This document shows, one piece after another, positions 14,971-22,442 of a stretch of DNA of 22,535 nucleotides (position 1 is its first letter; each line of letters starts with the position of its first letter). Below the pieces are notes generated by a model. It worked only from the letters and a program-made list of their open reading frames with translations. It made no database searches and was not told the origin of the DNA. The stretch covers positions 1-22,535 of the forward strand of contig DAIDJT010000010.1 of assembly GCA_027451265.1 (NCBI GenBank). Reading direction: 5' to 3'. Position numbers and translations under genes: made by a program. The DNA is from Bacteroidales bacterium. Lineage in GTDB: Bacteria; Bacteroidota; Bacteroidia; Bacteroidales; VadinHA17.

Positions 14971-16682
14971 TCAGTCGTTTTCCAGTGTATAGATGTCTCC
15001 GATTTCCTCTCCCCATTCCTTCGCGTGGAGTACGCGTCTCATGATCTTTCCGCTGCGTGTTTTCGGTAGCCTGTCCATGAATTCCACGGCCTGTGGCATG
15101 GCAAGAGGTGAAAGGCGCTTCCTGATGAAGTTCATTATGTCAAGTTCAAGGTCAGGATTGGGCGTGTGGCCGGGTTTGAGGGTAATGAATGCCTTAACCA
15201 CCTCCATGTTGATTTCATCAGGTTTGGAGGTGACAGCAGACTCGGCAACAGCCGGATGTTCAAGGAGCGCCGATTCCACCTCGAACGGGCTCACAAGATG
15301 ACCGCCAGTGTTTATGACATCATCGTCACGCCCTATGAACCAGTAGTAACCCTCACCATCTATGCTGGCCCTGTCACCTGACAGGTACCAGCCGTTAACA
15401 AACTTCTCCCTGTATTTTTCGTCATTGTTCCAGTATGCACGCATCATTGCAGGCCATCCGGGCCTGAAAGCAATGAGGCCGGCTCTTCCGTGATCCGGAT
15501 AAGGCTTATAAGTGGAGGGGTCGAGCACTGTGCCTGTGATACCCGGAAAGGTTCTGCCCATTGACCCGGGTTTGATCTTCATCCCCGGGAAATTGGTTAT
15601 CATTATAGAGCCTGTCTCCGTCTGCCAGAAGGTGTCATGGAACGGCTTGCCGAACACTTTCTCCGACCATATAACGGCTTCGGAGTTCAGGGGCTCACCC
15701 ACACTTGCCAGGTGGCGAAGCGAGGAGAGATCAAAGGATTTTACAATTTCATCACCGGCCTTCATAAGTGACCTGATTGCTGTAGGAGCGGAGTACCACA
15801 CTGTGACCCTGTTCTTTTCAGCAAAACGGTACCATGCCTGTGCCGAGAAGCCGGTGTCAAGAACGCACTGTGTCACGCCGAGACTCCACGGACCAATGAT
15901 GCCGTAAGAGGTGCCGGTGACCCATCCCGGGTCAGCCGTACACCAGTAAATGTCGTCATCACGAATGTCAAGAATCCACTTGGAGGTCAGGTACTGTGAT
16001 ATAAGGGAATAGTGTACATGCTTTACTCCCTTGGGCTGGCCGGTTGTCCCTGAAGTATAATGCAGCACCGAGGGTGTCTCAGCCCGGGTGGGGCAGATAT
16101 CAAAATTCTCTACCGGCGTGGCATTGTCGAGACTGAAGAGGACCTCACCGGTGGCAAGATCTGCGGGTTTCATCTCATCAACGATAATGACATACTCCAG
16201 GTGAGGTAGCTTCCCCCGTATCTTCCTGACTTTCTGAAGATGTTTCTTTTGAGTGATTATGGCCCTGGTTCCGGCATTTTCCAGCCTTACAAACAGTGAC
16301 TCTTCGCCGAAGGCGGAAAAGAGCGGTTGAGCAATAGCGCCGGTCTTGAGTATTCCAAGAAAAGAAAGGTACAACTCGGGGATCCTGTCCATGAAGAGGC
16401 AGACCCTGTCGCCTTCCGTAATGCCCAGACCCCTCAGGAATGAGCCGATAGTGTTGCCTGCAATCCTGATGTCATTATAGGTGAACTGCCTGCTTATTCC
16501 ACCGAATCCTTCATAGATGAGCGCGACTTTTGATGCCTTGCCCTTCAGGCAAATTCTGTCACTGCAGTACCACCCGAGTTAATTTCATCACCGTTTTTGT
16601 ATTCAAGCTCTTTTTCAGCAACAGCCCAGGTGAAGTTGGCTGACAGTTCTTCATAGGACCTGTGTTCCGGGGTTAACGCCAT
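14971..16682 (-). pseudogene. acsA: AcsA-type acetyl-CoA synthetase with a single-base frameshift near the N-terminus
   Basis: The long frame (from about 16575) encodes an AMP-forming acyl-CoA synthetase: YTSGTTGQPKGVKH, DIYWCTADPGWVTGTSYG, VWYSAPTAIRSLM, DTFWQTETGS, GWYLSGDRASIDGEGYYWFIGRDDDVI and KTRSGKIMRR with its catalytic lysine. The Trp of FWQTET, which limits the acyl pocket, is kept, favouring acetate or propionate. The true N-terminus is in another frame: ATG at 16682 gives MALTPEHRSYEELSANFTW to DEIN, then the frame breaks at 16576-16578. After it, GWYCSDRICLKGKASKVAL resumes in the second frame. One missing base (AAC-TC-GGG where AAC-nTC-GGG is expected) restores about 570 residues, the AcsA length. 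An internal start at 16392 would lose about 97 residues. Confidence 0.82.
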
Positions 16683-16684
16683 AC

Positions 16685-16734
16685 GTTATTGTAACAATAA
16701 CATGAAAGATAAAATTATTTTCGAAATCACCAAG
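16685..16734 (-). promoter_or_regulatory. acs-acp-kbl2 promoter with a 17-bp palindrome
   Basis: On the minus strand CTTG (16734-16731), a 19-base spacer and TATCTTTC (16711-16704, one mismatch from TAnnTTTG) form a likely promoter. Immediately downstream, over the expected transcription start and ending two bases before the ATG, lies a perfect 8+1+8 palindrome GTTATTGTAACAATAAC (16685-16701). That position suits a repressor site. The octamer ATTGTAAC inside it also occurs in a palindrome upstream of tdh. Confidence 0.5.
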
Positions 16735-16810
16735 CTCCAAAACTGACTTTTCTCACTTTTAAAGGGTGATTGTCAGGCATGAAAAGAGCAGCTCCGGTAC
16801 TGTCAGCAGG

Positions 16811-17836
16811 TCAGTCCCAGTTCAGTATCACCTTTCCGCAGTTGCCTTCCTCCATCACGTCAAATCCCTTCTGGAAGTCATCGATATGGAAGCGGTGGGT
16901 GATGATCGGGTCAAGGTTGATGCCGCCGATGATCATCATCTGCATCTTGTACCAGGTCTCCCACATCTCGCGGCCATATATGCCTTTAAGGGTCAGGGCC
17001 TTGAATATGATGTCACTCCATGGCACCTCGAAGTTCGAGGGGAGTATGCCGAGCAGGGCGATATTGGATCCGTTATACATATTGGAGATCATCTCGCGGA
17101 ACGCTGCCGGAGAGCCAGACATCTCAAGACCCACATCAAAGCCTTTCATATGAAGCGGTTCCAGCACATCCTTTATCTTTTCGCCTTTTTTCGGGTTTAT
17201 AACCATGGTGGCACCCATTTTTTTTGCGAGATCAAGGCGGTAGTCGCTCAGGTCAGTGGCCACCACATTGCGTGCTCCCGCAAACCTGGCTATGGCGACG
17301 GCCATGCTGCCTATCAGGCCTGATCCAGTGATGAGGACATCCTCGCCCAGCAACGGGAAGGCCAGTGCGGTGTGAGTGGCATTGCCGAAGGGGTCCATAA
17401 TGGCTGCCCAGTCATCAGGAATGCGATGGTCAAGCAGCACCACGTTTCGTGCCGGCACCTTAACATATTCGGCAAAAGAGCCGTCGATGTGCACGCCGAT
17501 ACCCACCGTGTTTTCGCAGACATGCTCACGCCCCCGGCGGCAGTTGCGGCAGGTGCCGCAGAAGAGATGACCCTCACCGGTGACCCTGTCACCCACTTTT
17601 ACGTTGGTGACACCGGGGCCTGCCTTTTCAATATAGCCCATGTACTCATGTCCTATCGTCATTGGCACCTTTATGGTCTTCTGTGCCCATTCGTTCCACT
17701 CGTAAATATGCAGGTCAGTGCCGCAGATGGCAGATTTTTTGACCTTTATTATTACATCATTGTATCCCGGTTCAGGAACGGATACTTCCTGCATCCATAA
17801 TCCCTTGGCAGCCTGGGCCTTGACGAGTGCTTTCAT
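16811..17836 (-). CDS. tdh: L-threonine 3-dehydrogenase (zinc type)
   Basis: This 341-residue zinc-containing medium-chain dehydrogenase oxidises threonine to 2-amino-3-oxobutyrate with NAD+. From the ATG at 17836 the catalytic zinc cysteine in AICGTDLHIYEWNEWA is residue 38, as in E. coli Tdh, which is why I prefer it over the ATG at 17845. GHEYMGYIEKAGPGV supplies the zinc-binding His-Glu. The structural zinc cysteines are in CGTCRNCRRGREHVC. The Rossmann region holds ITGSGLIGSMAVAIARFAG. The pathway partner kbl is four genes downstream on the same strand, separated by the acs-acp-kbl2 cassette. The pair would yield glycine and acetyl-CoA. Confidence 0.94.
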   Translation of the reverse strand: MKALVKAQAAKGLWMQEVSVPEPGYNDVIIKVKKSAICGTDLHIYEWNEWAQKTIKVPMTIGHEYMGYIEKAGPGVTNVKVGDRVTGEGHLFCGTCRNCRRGREHVCENTVGIGVHIDGSFAEYVKVPARNVVLLDHRIPDDWAAIMDPFGNATHTALAFPLLGEDVLITGSGLIGSMAVAIARFAGARNVVATDLSDYRLDLAKKMGATMVINPKKGEKIKDVLEPLHMKGFDVGLEMSGSPAAFREMISNMYNGSNIALLGILPSNFEVPWSDIIFKALTLKGIYGREMWETWYKMQMMIIGGINLDPIITHRFHIDDFQKGFDVMEEGNCGKVILNWD

Positions 17837-17865
17837 CTTCTTCATTGGTACTGACGGCTATTTGG

Positions 17866-17876
17866 TTACAATGTAA
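17866..17876. promoter_or_regulatory. Short palindrome upstream of tdh
   Basis: TTACAATGTAA is a perfect 5+1+5 palindrome about 30 bases ahead of the preferred tdh start. Read on the minus strand the region contains ATTGTAAC, the octamer also found in the palindrome ahead of acs. It could be a shared operator. A convincing -7 box for tdh was not found (closest is TCTATTTG on the minus strand). Confidence 0.35.
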
Positions 17877-17920
17877 AAGTACTACAAATAGAAGTCCCAA
17901 AATATGATTTTTGCAGCCGG

Positions 17921-17963
17921 GTGAAGTGGCAAATTGCCCTTCACTGCATAATATTTATCTTTG
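17921..17963 (+). promoter_or_regulatory. Probable gltX promoter overlapped by an inverted repeat
   Basis: A perfect TAnnTTTG box (TATCTTTG, 17956-17963) has ATTG 19 bases upstream (17933-17936), a good Bacteroidota-type promoter for gltX 73 bases further on. The -33 element lies inside a 24-bp inverted repeat at 17921-17944: outer arms GTGAAG and CTTCAC, inner arms GGCAA and TTGCC, with one unpaired T. Overlap with the promoter suggests an operator. It lies in the tdh/gltX divergent region. Confidence 0.55.
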
Positions 17964-18036
17964 TCAGGCACTTTCGCGGCAGCGGGTTGCAGACCCAGGC
18001 TGAACGGTGTTAATCAGTTAAGGCAATATTCAGAAC

Positions 18037-19548
18037 ATGGCAGACAGAAAAATCAGGGTGCGTTTTGCCCCAAGTCCAACAGGCCCGCTTCATATCGGCG
18101 GCGTGCGCACGGCACTTTATAATTACCTTTTTGCAAAACATCATGGCGGGACTTTCATCCTGCGGATAGAAGATACAGACCAGACAAGGTATGTCGATGG
18201 CGCTGAGGATTATATAATGGACTCACTTGAGTGGGCTGGAATAAAGGTGGATGAGGGGGTTCGCGAAGGCGGGCCGTTTGCACCTTACAGGCAGAGTGAC
18301 AGGAAGGAGATATATCACAGGTATGCTGACGAACTCATCCGGAAGGGTGATGCATATTATGCCTTCGATCCTGCGGATGAGCTTGAGCGGTTGAGACAGG
18401 AGTACGAATCACACGGTGAGACGTTCAACTACGGCTGCAACAGCAGGATGAACATGTGCAACTCGCTCACCATGACTGCCGGTGAGGTTGAAAAGCGTAT
18501 TGCCTCCGGAGAGCATTATGTTGTAAGATACCGTATGCCGGAAAATGAAGATATTCATTTCAGTGACCTTATCAGGGGTGACATTGTGGTGAATACATCC
18601 ACACTTGACGATAAGGTGCTTTACAAGTCTGACGGCATGCCCACCTACCACCTTGCGAATATCGTGGATGACCACCTTATGGAGATTTCCCATGTCATCA
18701 GGGGAGAGGAATGGCTCCCGTCGCTGCCGCTGCACGTGATGCTTTACAGGAGCTTTGGATGGGAGGCGCCTCTCTTTGCGCACCTGCCGCTCCTGCTCAA
18801 ACCAACAGGCAAGGGCAAGCTGAGCAAACGCGACGGTGACAAGATGGGGTTCCCGGTCTTCCCGCTGTACTGGCCTTACGGCGAAACGGCCTCGGGATAC
18901 CGCGAGGAAGGTTATTTCCCCGAAGCATTTGTTAACATGCTGGCCCTCCTGGGATGGAATCCCGGGACCGAACAGGAGATATTCACGATGGATGAACTGA
19001 TAGCTGCCTTCACAATTGACCGTGTGGGCAAGTCAGGATCACGCTTTGACCCCGACAAGGCAAAATGGTTCAACGCCAGGTATTTCCATATGAAGAGCGA
19101 TGAGGAACTGGCTGACCTCTTCATGCCTCAGGTCAGGGAGAAAGGATTCAGCCCTGACAGGGCCACCCTGGTCAGAATTGTCTCACTGGTGAAGGAACGG
19201 GCCGCGTTTGTAAAGGATCTCTGGCACGAAGCCGATTTCTTTTTCATGGCTCCGGAGAGTTATGACCAGAATGTGGTACAGAAACGCTGGACAGCAGATT
19301 CAACCGGACAGATGCTCAGCCTGCGCGAGAAAGTTGCCGGGGTTCATCCGTTCACAGCTGAGGTGCTGGAACAGAGTGTAAAGGAGTGGATAACCTCGAT
19401 GGGATACAACACCGGGGCAATACTCAATCTCTTCCGTCTGCTGCTGGTAGGGGCCTCCAGGGGTCCGCACCTCTTTGATATCGCTGCCATTATCGGCAGG
19501 GAGGAGACGCTGAGCCGCCTTGACAACGGCATGGTGAGACTCTCATAA
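18037..19548 (+). CDS. gltX: Glutamate-tRNA ligase
   Basis: This 503-residue class I aminoacyl-tRNA synthetase charges tRNA-Glu. The HIGH motif is HIGG at residues 19-22, within RFAPSPTGPLHIGGVRTALYN cut short here, followed by LRIEDTDQTR. The KMSKS equivalent is KLSKR at residues 261-265. Between KLSKR and the helical domain is a short insertion (GFPVFPLYWPYGETASGYRE), which I remember as a Bacteroidota trait. FVNMLALLGWNPG follows. It is first in a plus-strand unit, eight bases ahead of the TatD-like gene. The start sits after an AT-rich leader without Shine-Dalgarno. Confidence 0.96.
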   Translation: MADRKIRVRFAPSPTGPLHIGGVRTALYNYLFAKHHGGTFILRIEDTDQTRYVDGAEDYIMDSLEWAGIKVDEGVREGGPFAPYRQSDRKEIYHRYADELIRKGDAYYAFDPADELERLRQEYESHGETFNYGCNSRMNMCNSLTMTAGEVEKRIASGEHYVVRYRMPENEDIHFSDLIRGDIVVNTSTLDDKVLYKSDGMPTYHLANIVDDHLMEISHVIRGEEWLPSLPLHVMLYRSFGWEAPLFAHLPLLLKPTGKGKLSKRDGDKMGFPVFPLYWPYGETASGYREEGYFPEAFVNMLALLGWNPGTEQEIFTMDELIAAFTIDRVGKSGSRFDPDKAKWFNARYFHMKSDEELADLFMPQVREKGFSPDRATLVRIVSLVKERAAFVKDLWHEADFFFMAPESYDQNVVQKRWTADSTGQMLSLREKVAGVHPFTAEVLEQSVKEWITSMGYNTGAILNLFRLLLVGASRGPHLFDIAAIIGREETLSRLDNGMVRLS

Positions 19549-19556
19549 TAACGGTC

Positions 19557-20228
19557 ATGAGACTCCCCGGGGAGATAAGGTATATCGATTTCCACACTCA
19601 TTCTAAAGGTGGAGCTGATGACACAATAGCTGTCAGGAATCTTATGGCCGGAGATGAGATTCCGGATGATTTCCCTGCCAATACTTTATTTTCCGCGGGT
19701 ATCCATCCGTGGCAGCTGACCATTGAGAACGAAGCGCAGCTGAAGACCGAACTGCTTCTGACGGCATCCCACCCGCATGTGGTAATGATGGGTGAGGCCG
19801 GGTTTGACCGGCTTCGCGGCGCGCAGGGGGAGGTGCAGTACGGGGTCTTTCTTTTCCAGGCATCACTGGCCGCGGAGATGGGGAAGCCGGTGGTGATCCA
19901 CTGCGTCAGAGGCTGGGATGAGCTGAGGCGTGCGCGCAGGGAGGTCAAACCCGGCCGGCCCTGGGTCATCCACGGGTTCAGGGGCAGCGGCAGCCTTGCA
20001 GCATCACTCGCCGAGGAGGGATTCTGGTTCTCGCTGGGAGCCAAAGGGCTGACTCAGGAGGTGATTGAATCTGTCTACCATGAGAAACTGCTGCTCGAGA
20101 CTGATGATTCGGGCCTGGAGATAGCAGAAGTGTACCGGCTCTTTGAGGCTGCCGCAGGATATGATGAGCAAAGGGCGGAGAGTCTGGTGCGCAATAACTT
20201 CAACTCACTGCTAAACTTCAGCCTGTGA
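19557..20228 (+). CDS. TatD-family metal-dependent hydrolase (short form)
   Basis: This 223-residue amidohydrolase-fold protein is related to TatD DNases. IDFHTHS (His13 and His15), MGEAGFDR (metal-bridging Glu), VVIHCVRGWDE, WVIHGFRGS and LLETDDS supply the expected metal ligands in order. It is about 35 residues shorter than typical TatD or YcfH (about 260), mainly through short connecting segments, so it belongs to a divergent subgroup and its substrate is unknown. It lies eight bases after gltX and its stop overlaps the tcdA start (GTGA). Confidence 0.85.
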   Translation: MRLPGEIRYIDFHTHSKGGADDTIAVRNLMAGDEIPDDFPANTLFSAGIHPWQLTIENEAQLKTELLLTASHPHVVMMGEAGFDRLRGAQGEVQYGVFLFQASLAAEMGKPVVIHCVRGWDELRRARREVKPGRPWVIHGFRGSGSLAASLAEEGFWFSLGAKGLTQEVIESVYHEKLLLETDDSGLEIAEVYRLFEAAAGYDEQRAESLVRNNFNSLLNFSL

Positions 20229-20959
20229 CGGAAGGATGGTTGTCACGAACCGAGATGCTGCTCGGCCCTGAAACCCTGGCAAGGCTTAAGGAATCGCACG
20301 TGCTTGTGGCAGGATTGGGAGGCGTGGGATCATGGGCCGCAGAGATGATCTGCCGGGCCGGAGTGGGCGTCATGACAATAATTGACGGTGATGTGGTCAC
20401 GGCTGCAAACCGGAACAGGCAACTGCCGGCGCTCACCTCTACCACAGGCCGGAAGAAGGCCGAAGTGATGGGAGAGAGGCTGCTTGACATCAACCCTGAC
20501 CTCCGCCTGAGGATTATTCCAGAATTCATACGTGACCAGAGGATGATCGACATCCTTGAAGAAGAAAAATATGATTATGTGGTGGATGCCATAGACACTC
20601 TCTCTCCCAAGGTTTTTCTTGTCTATCACTCTCTCAGGCTGAAACTGCGGGTGGTAAGCTCAATGGGCGCCGGTGGAAAGTTCGACCCCACGGCCATCAG
20701 GGTTGCCGATATCTCTGACACGAACTTTTGCAACCTGGCGCGCATGCTGCGAAAGAAGCTGCACAAGCTGGGGGTGCATGAGGGTTTTACCGCCGTTTAC
20801 AGCCCGGAGGTGGTTGATAAAAAACTGATCGTAAGAGGTTCTGAGGAGAGCAATAAGGCCTCCAGCGTAGGGACAATGTCATACATGCCCGCAGCTTTTG
20901 GCATTACCTGCGCCTCAGTGGTCATCAGGGAGCTCGCCGGTATGAACCAATCTATTTGA
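20225..20959 (+). CDS. tcdA: tRNA threonylcarbamoyladenosine dehydratase
   Basis: This 244-residue E1-like ThiF/MoeB-fold enzyme cyclises t6A37 of ANN-decoding tRNAs to ct6A using ATP. WLSRTEMLLGPETLARL is the family N-terminus. VLVAGLGGVGSWAAEMICRAG is the nucleotide-binding glycine loop, cut here to its core, and IIDGDVVTAANRNRQLPA and DAIDTLSPKV follow. The start is GTG at 20225, overlapping the previous stop by four bases. An ATG at 20252 would remove the conserved N-terminal residues. The 3' end overlaps the convergent BON-LysM gene by eight bases. It is shorter than E. coli TcdA (268), as is common outside enterobacteria. Confidence 0.9.
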   Translation: MTEGWLSRTEMLLGPETLARLKESHVLVAGLGGVGSWAAEMICRAGVGVMTIIDGDVVTAANRNRQLPALTSTTGRKKAEVMGERLLDINPDLRLRIIPEFIRDQRMIDILEEEKYDYVVDAIDTLSPKVFLVYHSLRLKLRVVSSMGAGGKFDPTAIRVADISDTNFCNLARMLRKKLHKLGVHEGFTAVYSPEVVDKKLIVRGSEESNKASSVGTMSYMPAAFGITCASVVIRELAGMNQSI

Positions 20960-21413
20960 TTGGCGGAATAACCAGAACCTGCCCCGGATAAATGAGATCC
21001 GGATCCTTCAGCATCGGTTTGTTGGCTTCAAAGATGATCGGATACTTTTTGGCATCGCCGTAAACCTCCTTGGCAATCTTTGACAGGTAATCGCCCTTCT
21101 TCACAGTGTAGAACTGCTTCTCCGGCTCGGGGGGAGCCACCGGCTCAGGCACAGTGACAAGAAGGTGATCTTCTACCACGGATATGCCTTCCACATTTCC
21201 TGCGGTAACGATGATCTTGTTCTTGTTTGAAAGAGTGTCGACCGATCCGGTAAGTATCACTTTTTCATTATCGACGGCAACCTTTACCTTGGTTACGTCA
21301 AAGCCAAACTTTCTGATATGTTCGGTAATCAGGTTTGCCTTTTCCTCTTCACGCTTCTCTTCTGATTTGAAGATCTTGGCTCCTGCATTTTTAATAAATG
21401 AAATCAGTCCCAT
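20952..21413 (-). CDS. kbp: BON-LysM domain protein (Kbp/YgaU type)
   Basis: This 153-residue protein has a BON domain (about residues 25-90, including VKVAVDNEKVILTGSVDTLS and GISVVEDHLL) and a C-terminal LysM domain (FYTVKKGDYLSKIAKEVYGD through IFEANKPMLKDPDLIYPGQV, quoted in parts). The order and the opening MGLISFIKNAGAKIF match E. coli Kbp (YgaU, 149 residues), a potassium-binding cytoplasmic protein. No signal peptide is visible despite the LysM. A proline-rich linker (PEPVAPPEPEK) joins the domains. It is 14 bases after dodecin in the same operon. Potassium sensing is inferred from the E. coli protein only. Confidence 0.88.
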   Translation of the reverse strand: MGLISFIKNAGAKIFKSEEKREEEKANLITEHIRKFGFDVTKVKVAVDNEKVILTGSVDTLSNKNKIIVTAGNVEGISVVEDHLLVTVPEPVAPPEPEKQFYTVKKGDYLSKIAKEVYGDAKKYPIIFEANKPMLKDPDLIYPGQVLVIPPIK

Positions 21414-21427
21414 AATTTCTCCGTTTA

Positions 21428-21628
21428 TTAAATTACTTCAAAGGTTATTTTAACATTAACACGGTATTCGGTGATCTTGTTCTTGACCACCACAGCACTC
21501 TGGTCCTGTACATATACAGAACGAATTTCCTTGACTGTTTTTCCTGCCATCTTCACGGCAGAGGCTGTTGCATCTTCCCAGCTTACAGGTGATGATGCAA
21601 GAATCTCGATTACTTTAAGTACTGCCAT
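21428..21628 (-). CDS. Dodecin (flavin-binding dodecameric protein)
   Basis: This 66-residue protein matches the dodecin family in length and pattern: MAVLKVIEILASSPVSWEDA, AVKMAGKTVKEIRSVYVQDQ and EYRVNVKITFEVI. Dodecins form hollow 12-mers that store or buffer flavins. No usual Shine-Dalgarno precedes the ATG, and the upstream region is very AT-rich. It heads a two-gene minus-strand unit with the BON-LysM protein, and it is divergent from mscL. The grouping suggests a stress-related role, which is inference. Confidence 0.92.
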   Translation of the reverse strand: MAVLKVIEILASSPVSWEDATASAVKMAGKTVKEIRSVYVQDQSAVVVKNKITEYRVNVKITFEVI

Positions 21629-21672
21629 AATGATTGATTTTAAAAGGTTAATATTTAATACATTAATAAAGT

Positions 21673-21690
21673 TTCCGGATTAATCGGGAA
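21673..21690. promoter_or_regulatory. Inverted repeat in the dodecin/mscL divergent region
   Basis: TTCCGGATTAATCGGGAA is an 18-bp inverted repeat with only the G/G pair at the fifth position mismatched. It lies 45 bases before the dodecin start and about 150 before mscL. It could be an operator for dodecin. The rest of 21629-21838 is AT-rich and holds no recognised gene. Confidence 0.35.
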
Positions 21691-21783
21691 GTCCTGTAAG
21701 TTAATAAAAAAAACTGGTTTTCATCGTTCATTGACCGGATTACTAAAATCATATTCTAAAAATGAATATGTCATACCTTTTTG

Positions 21784-21791
21784 TATATTTG
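21784..21791 (+). promoter_or_regulatory. Probable mscL promoter -7 box
   Basis: TATATTTG is a perfect TAnnTTTG match 47 bases ahead of the mscL ATG. The -33 region is poorly conserved (AATG with a 19-base spacer at 21761-21764), so strength is uncertain. Confidence 0.45.
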
Positions 21792-21838
21792 ATAGCAGTT
21801 AACCTGATTTTATTAACAAACCAAAAACCTGATCAATT

Positions 21839-22270
21839 ATGGGAATAGTTAAGGAATTCAAGGAGTTTGCCGTTAAGGGAAACATGCTTGACATGGCAGT
21901 TGGTATCATTATCGGCGGAGCATTCGGCAAGATTATCTCATCACTGGTGAATGACATTCTCATGCCGCCTCTTGGCATGCTGCTTGGAAAGGTTGATTTC
22001 GGCAACCTGAAGGCAGTACTTCAGAAAGGATCGGATGCCGTGATGGACGGCGCGACAGTAGTACAGCCTGCTGTCAGCGAAGTGTCAATCAAATACGGAA
22101 TGTTCCTTAACAATATTATCGACTTTCTGATCGTGGCCCTCTGTATCTTCTTCGTGATCAAGGGCATGAACAGTTTGAAGAAGAAAGAGGAAGCAGCTCC
22201 TGCAACTCCTCCTCCTCCAAGTGAAGAAGTGAATCTTCTGAAGGAGATACGTGACCTGCTGAAAAAATAG
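21839..22270 (+). CDS. mscL: Large-conductance mechanosensitive channel
   Basis: This 143-residue inner-membrane channel opens on membrane tension during osmotic downshock. The N-terminal amphipathic helix (GIVKEFKEFAVKGNMLDMAV) leads into TM1 with the glycine-rich pore stretch GIIIGGAFGKIISSLVNDIL. TM2 is about residues 97-115 (IDFLIVALCIFFVIKGMN). A charged linker with a proline run (PATPPPPSEE) precedes the C-terminal helix LLKEIRDLLKK. Length is normal. The stop is TAG, which shows that amber is used as a normal terminator in this genome. No clear terminator follows before the next leader. Confidence 0.96.
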   Translation: MGIVKEFKEFAVKGNMLDMAVGIIIGGAFGKIISSLVNDILMPPLGMLLGKVDFGNLKAVLQKGSDAVMDGATVVQPAVSEVSIKYGMFLNNIIDFLIVALCIFFVIKGMNSLKKKEEAAPATPPPPSEEVNLLKEIRDLLKK

Positions 22271-22327
22271 TTGGGGATACAATAATTCCTGCCGAAAATT
22301 GTTTGCATATTTGCAGGCGATTTTATC

Positions 22328-22384
22328 ATGGCAAGAATAAGGAAATATTACTGGTGGCGCAGGCTCTTCCCTGACAGGGGCTAG
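22328..22384 (+). CDS. Putative trp/aromatic operon leader peptide
   Basis: An 18-codon frame encodes MARIRKYYWWRRLFPDRG followed by TAG. Tandem Tyr-Tyr-Trp-Trp codons lie mid-peptide, and a Rho-independent terminator follows 26 bases after the stop. Consecutive Trp codons plus a terminator are the hallmark of tryptophan attenuation, and Tyr and Phe codons may widen the response to aromatics. A CATATTTG element (22306-22313, one mismatch from TAnnTTTG) lies 14 bases before the ATG. The regulated gene lies past the window edge, so the trp assignment is inference. A small hairpin CCCT-GAC-AGGG overlaps the peptide's 3' end. Confidence 0.72.
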   Translation: MARIRKYYWWRRLFPDRG

Positions 22385-22410
22385 AACGGTACGCTGCAAA
22401 AGACTTGATA

Positions 22411-22442
22411 AGGAGGCTGCATTCGCAAGAGTGCGGCCTTTT
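22411..22442 (+). terminator. Intrinsic terminator of the putative trp attenuator
   Basis: The 5' arm AGGCTGCA... pairs with TGCGGCCT around a 10-base loop (22422-22431): eight pairs with one G-U, extendable by two further G-U pairs and an A-U into the T-run ending at 22442. It follows the short leader frame rather than a full gene. An antiterminator is less clear than in the ilv case. CTTCC at 22366-22370 can pair with GGAGG at 22412-22416, five pairs only. Confidence 0.7.

Noticed and set aside
16573..16582. Programmed ribosomal frameshift in acsA
   Set aside because: No slippery heptamer or downstream pseudoknot is apparent; a deletion is simpler.
16728..16781. 17-codon minus-strand frame (MPDNHPLKVRKVSFGAW) between tdh and acs
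   Set aside because: There is no promoter, terminator or amino-acid codon bias typical of a leader, and it ends at the acs -33 region.
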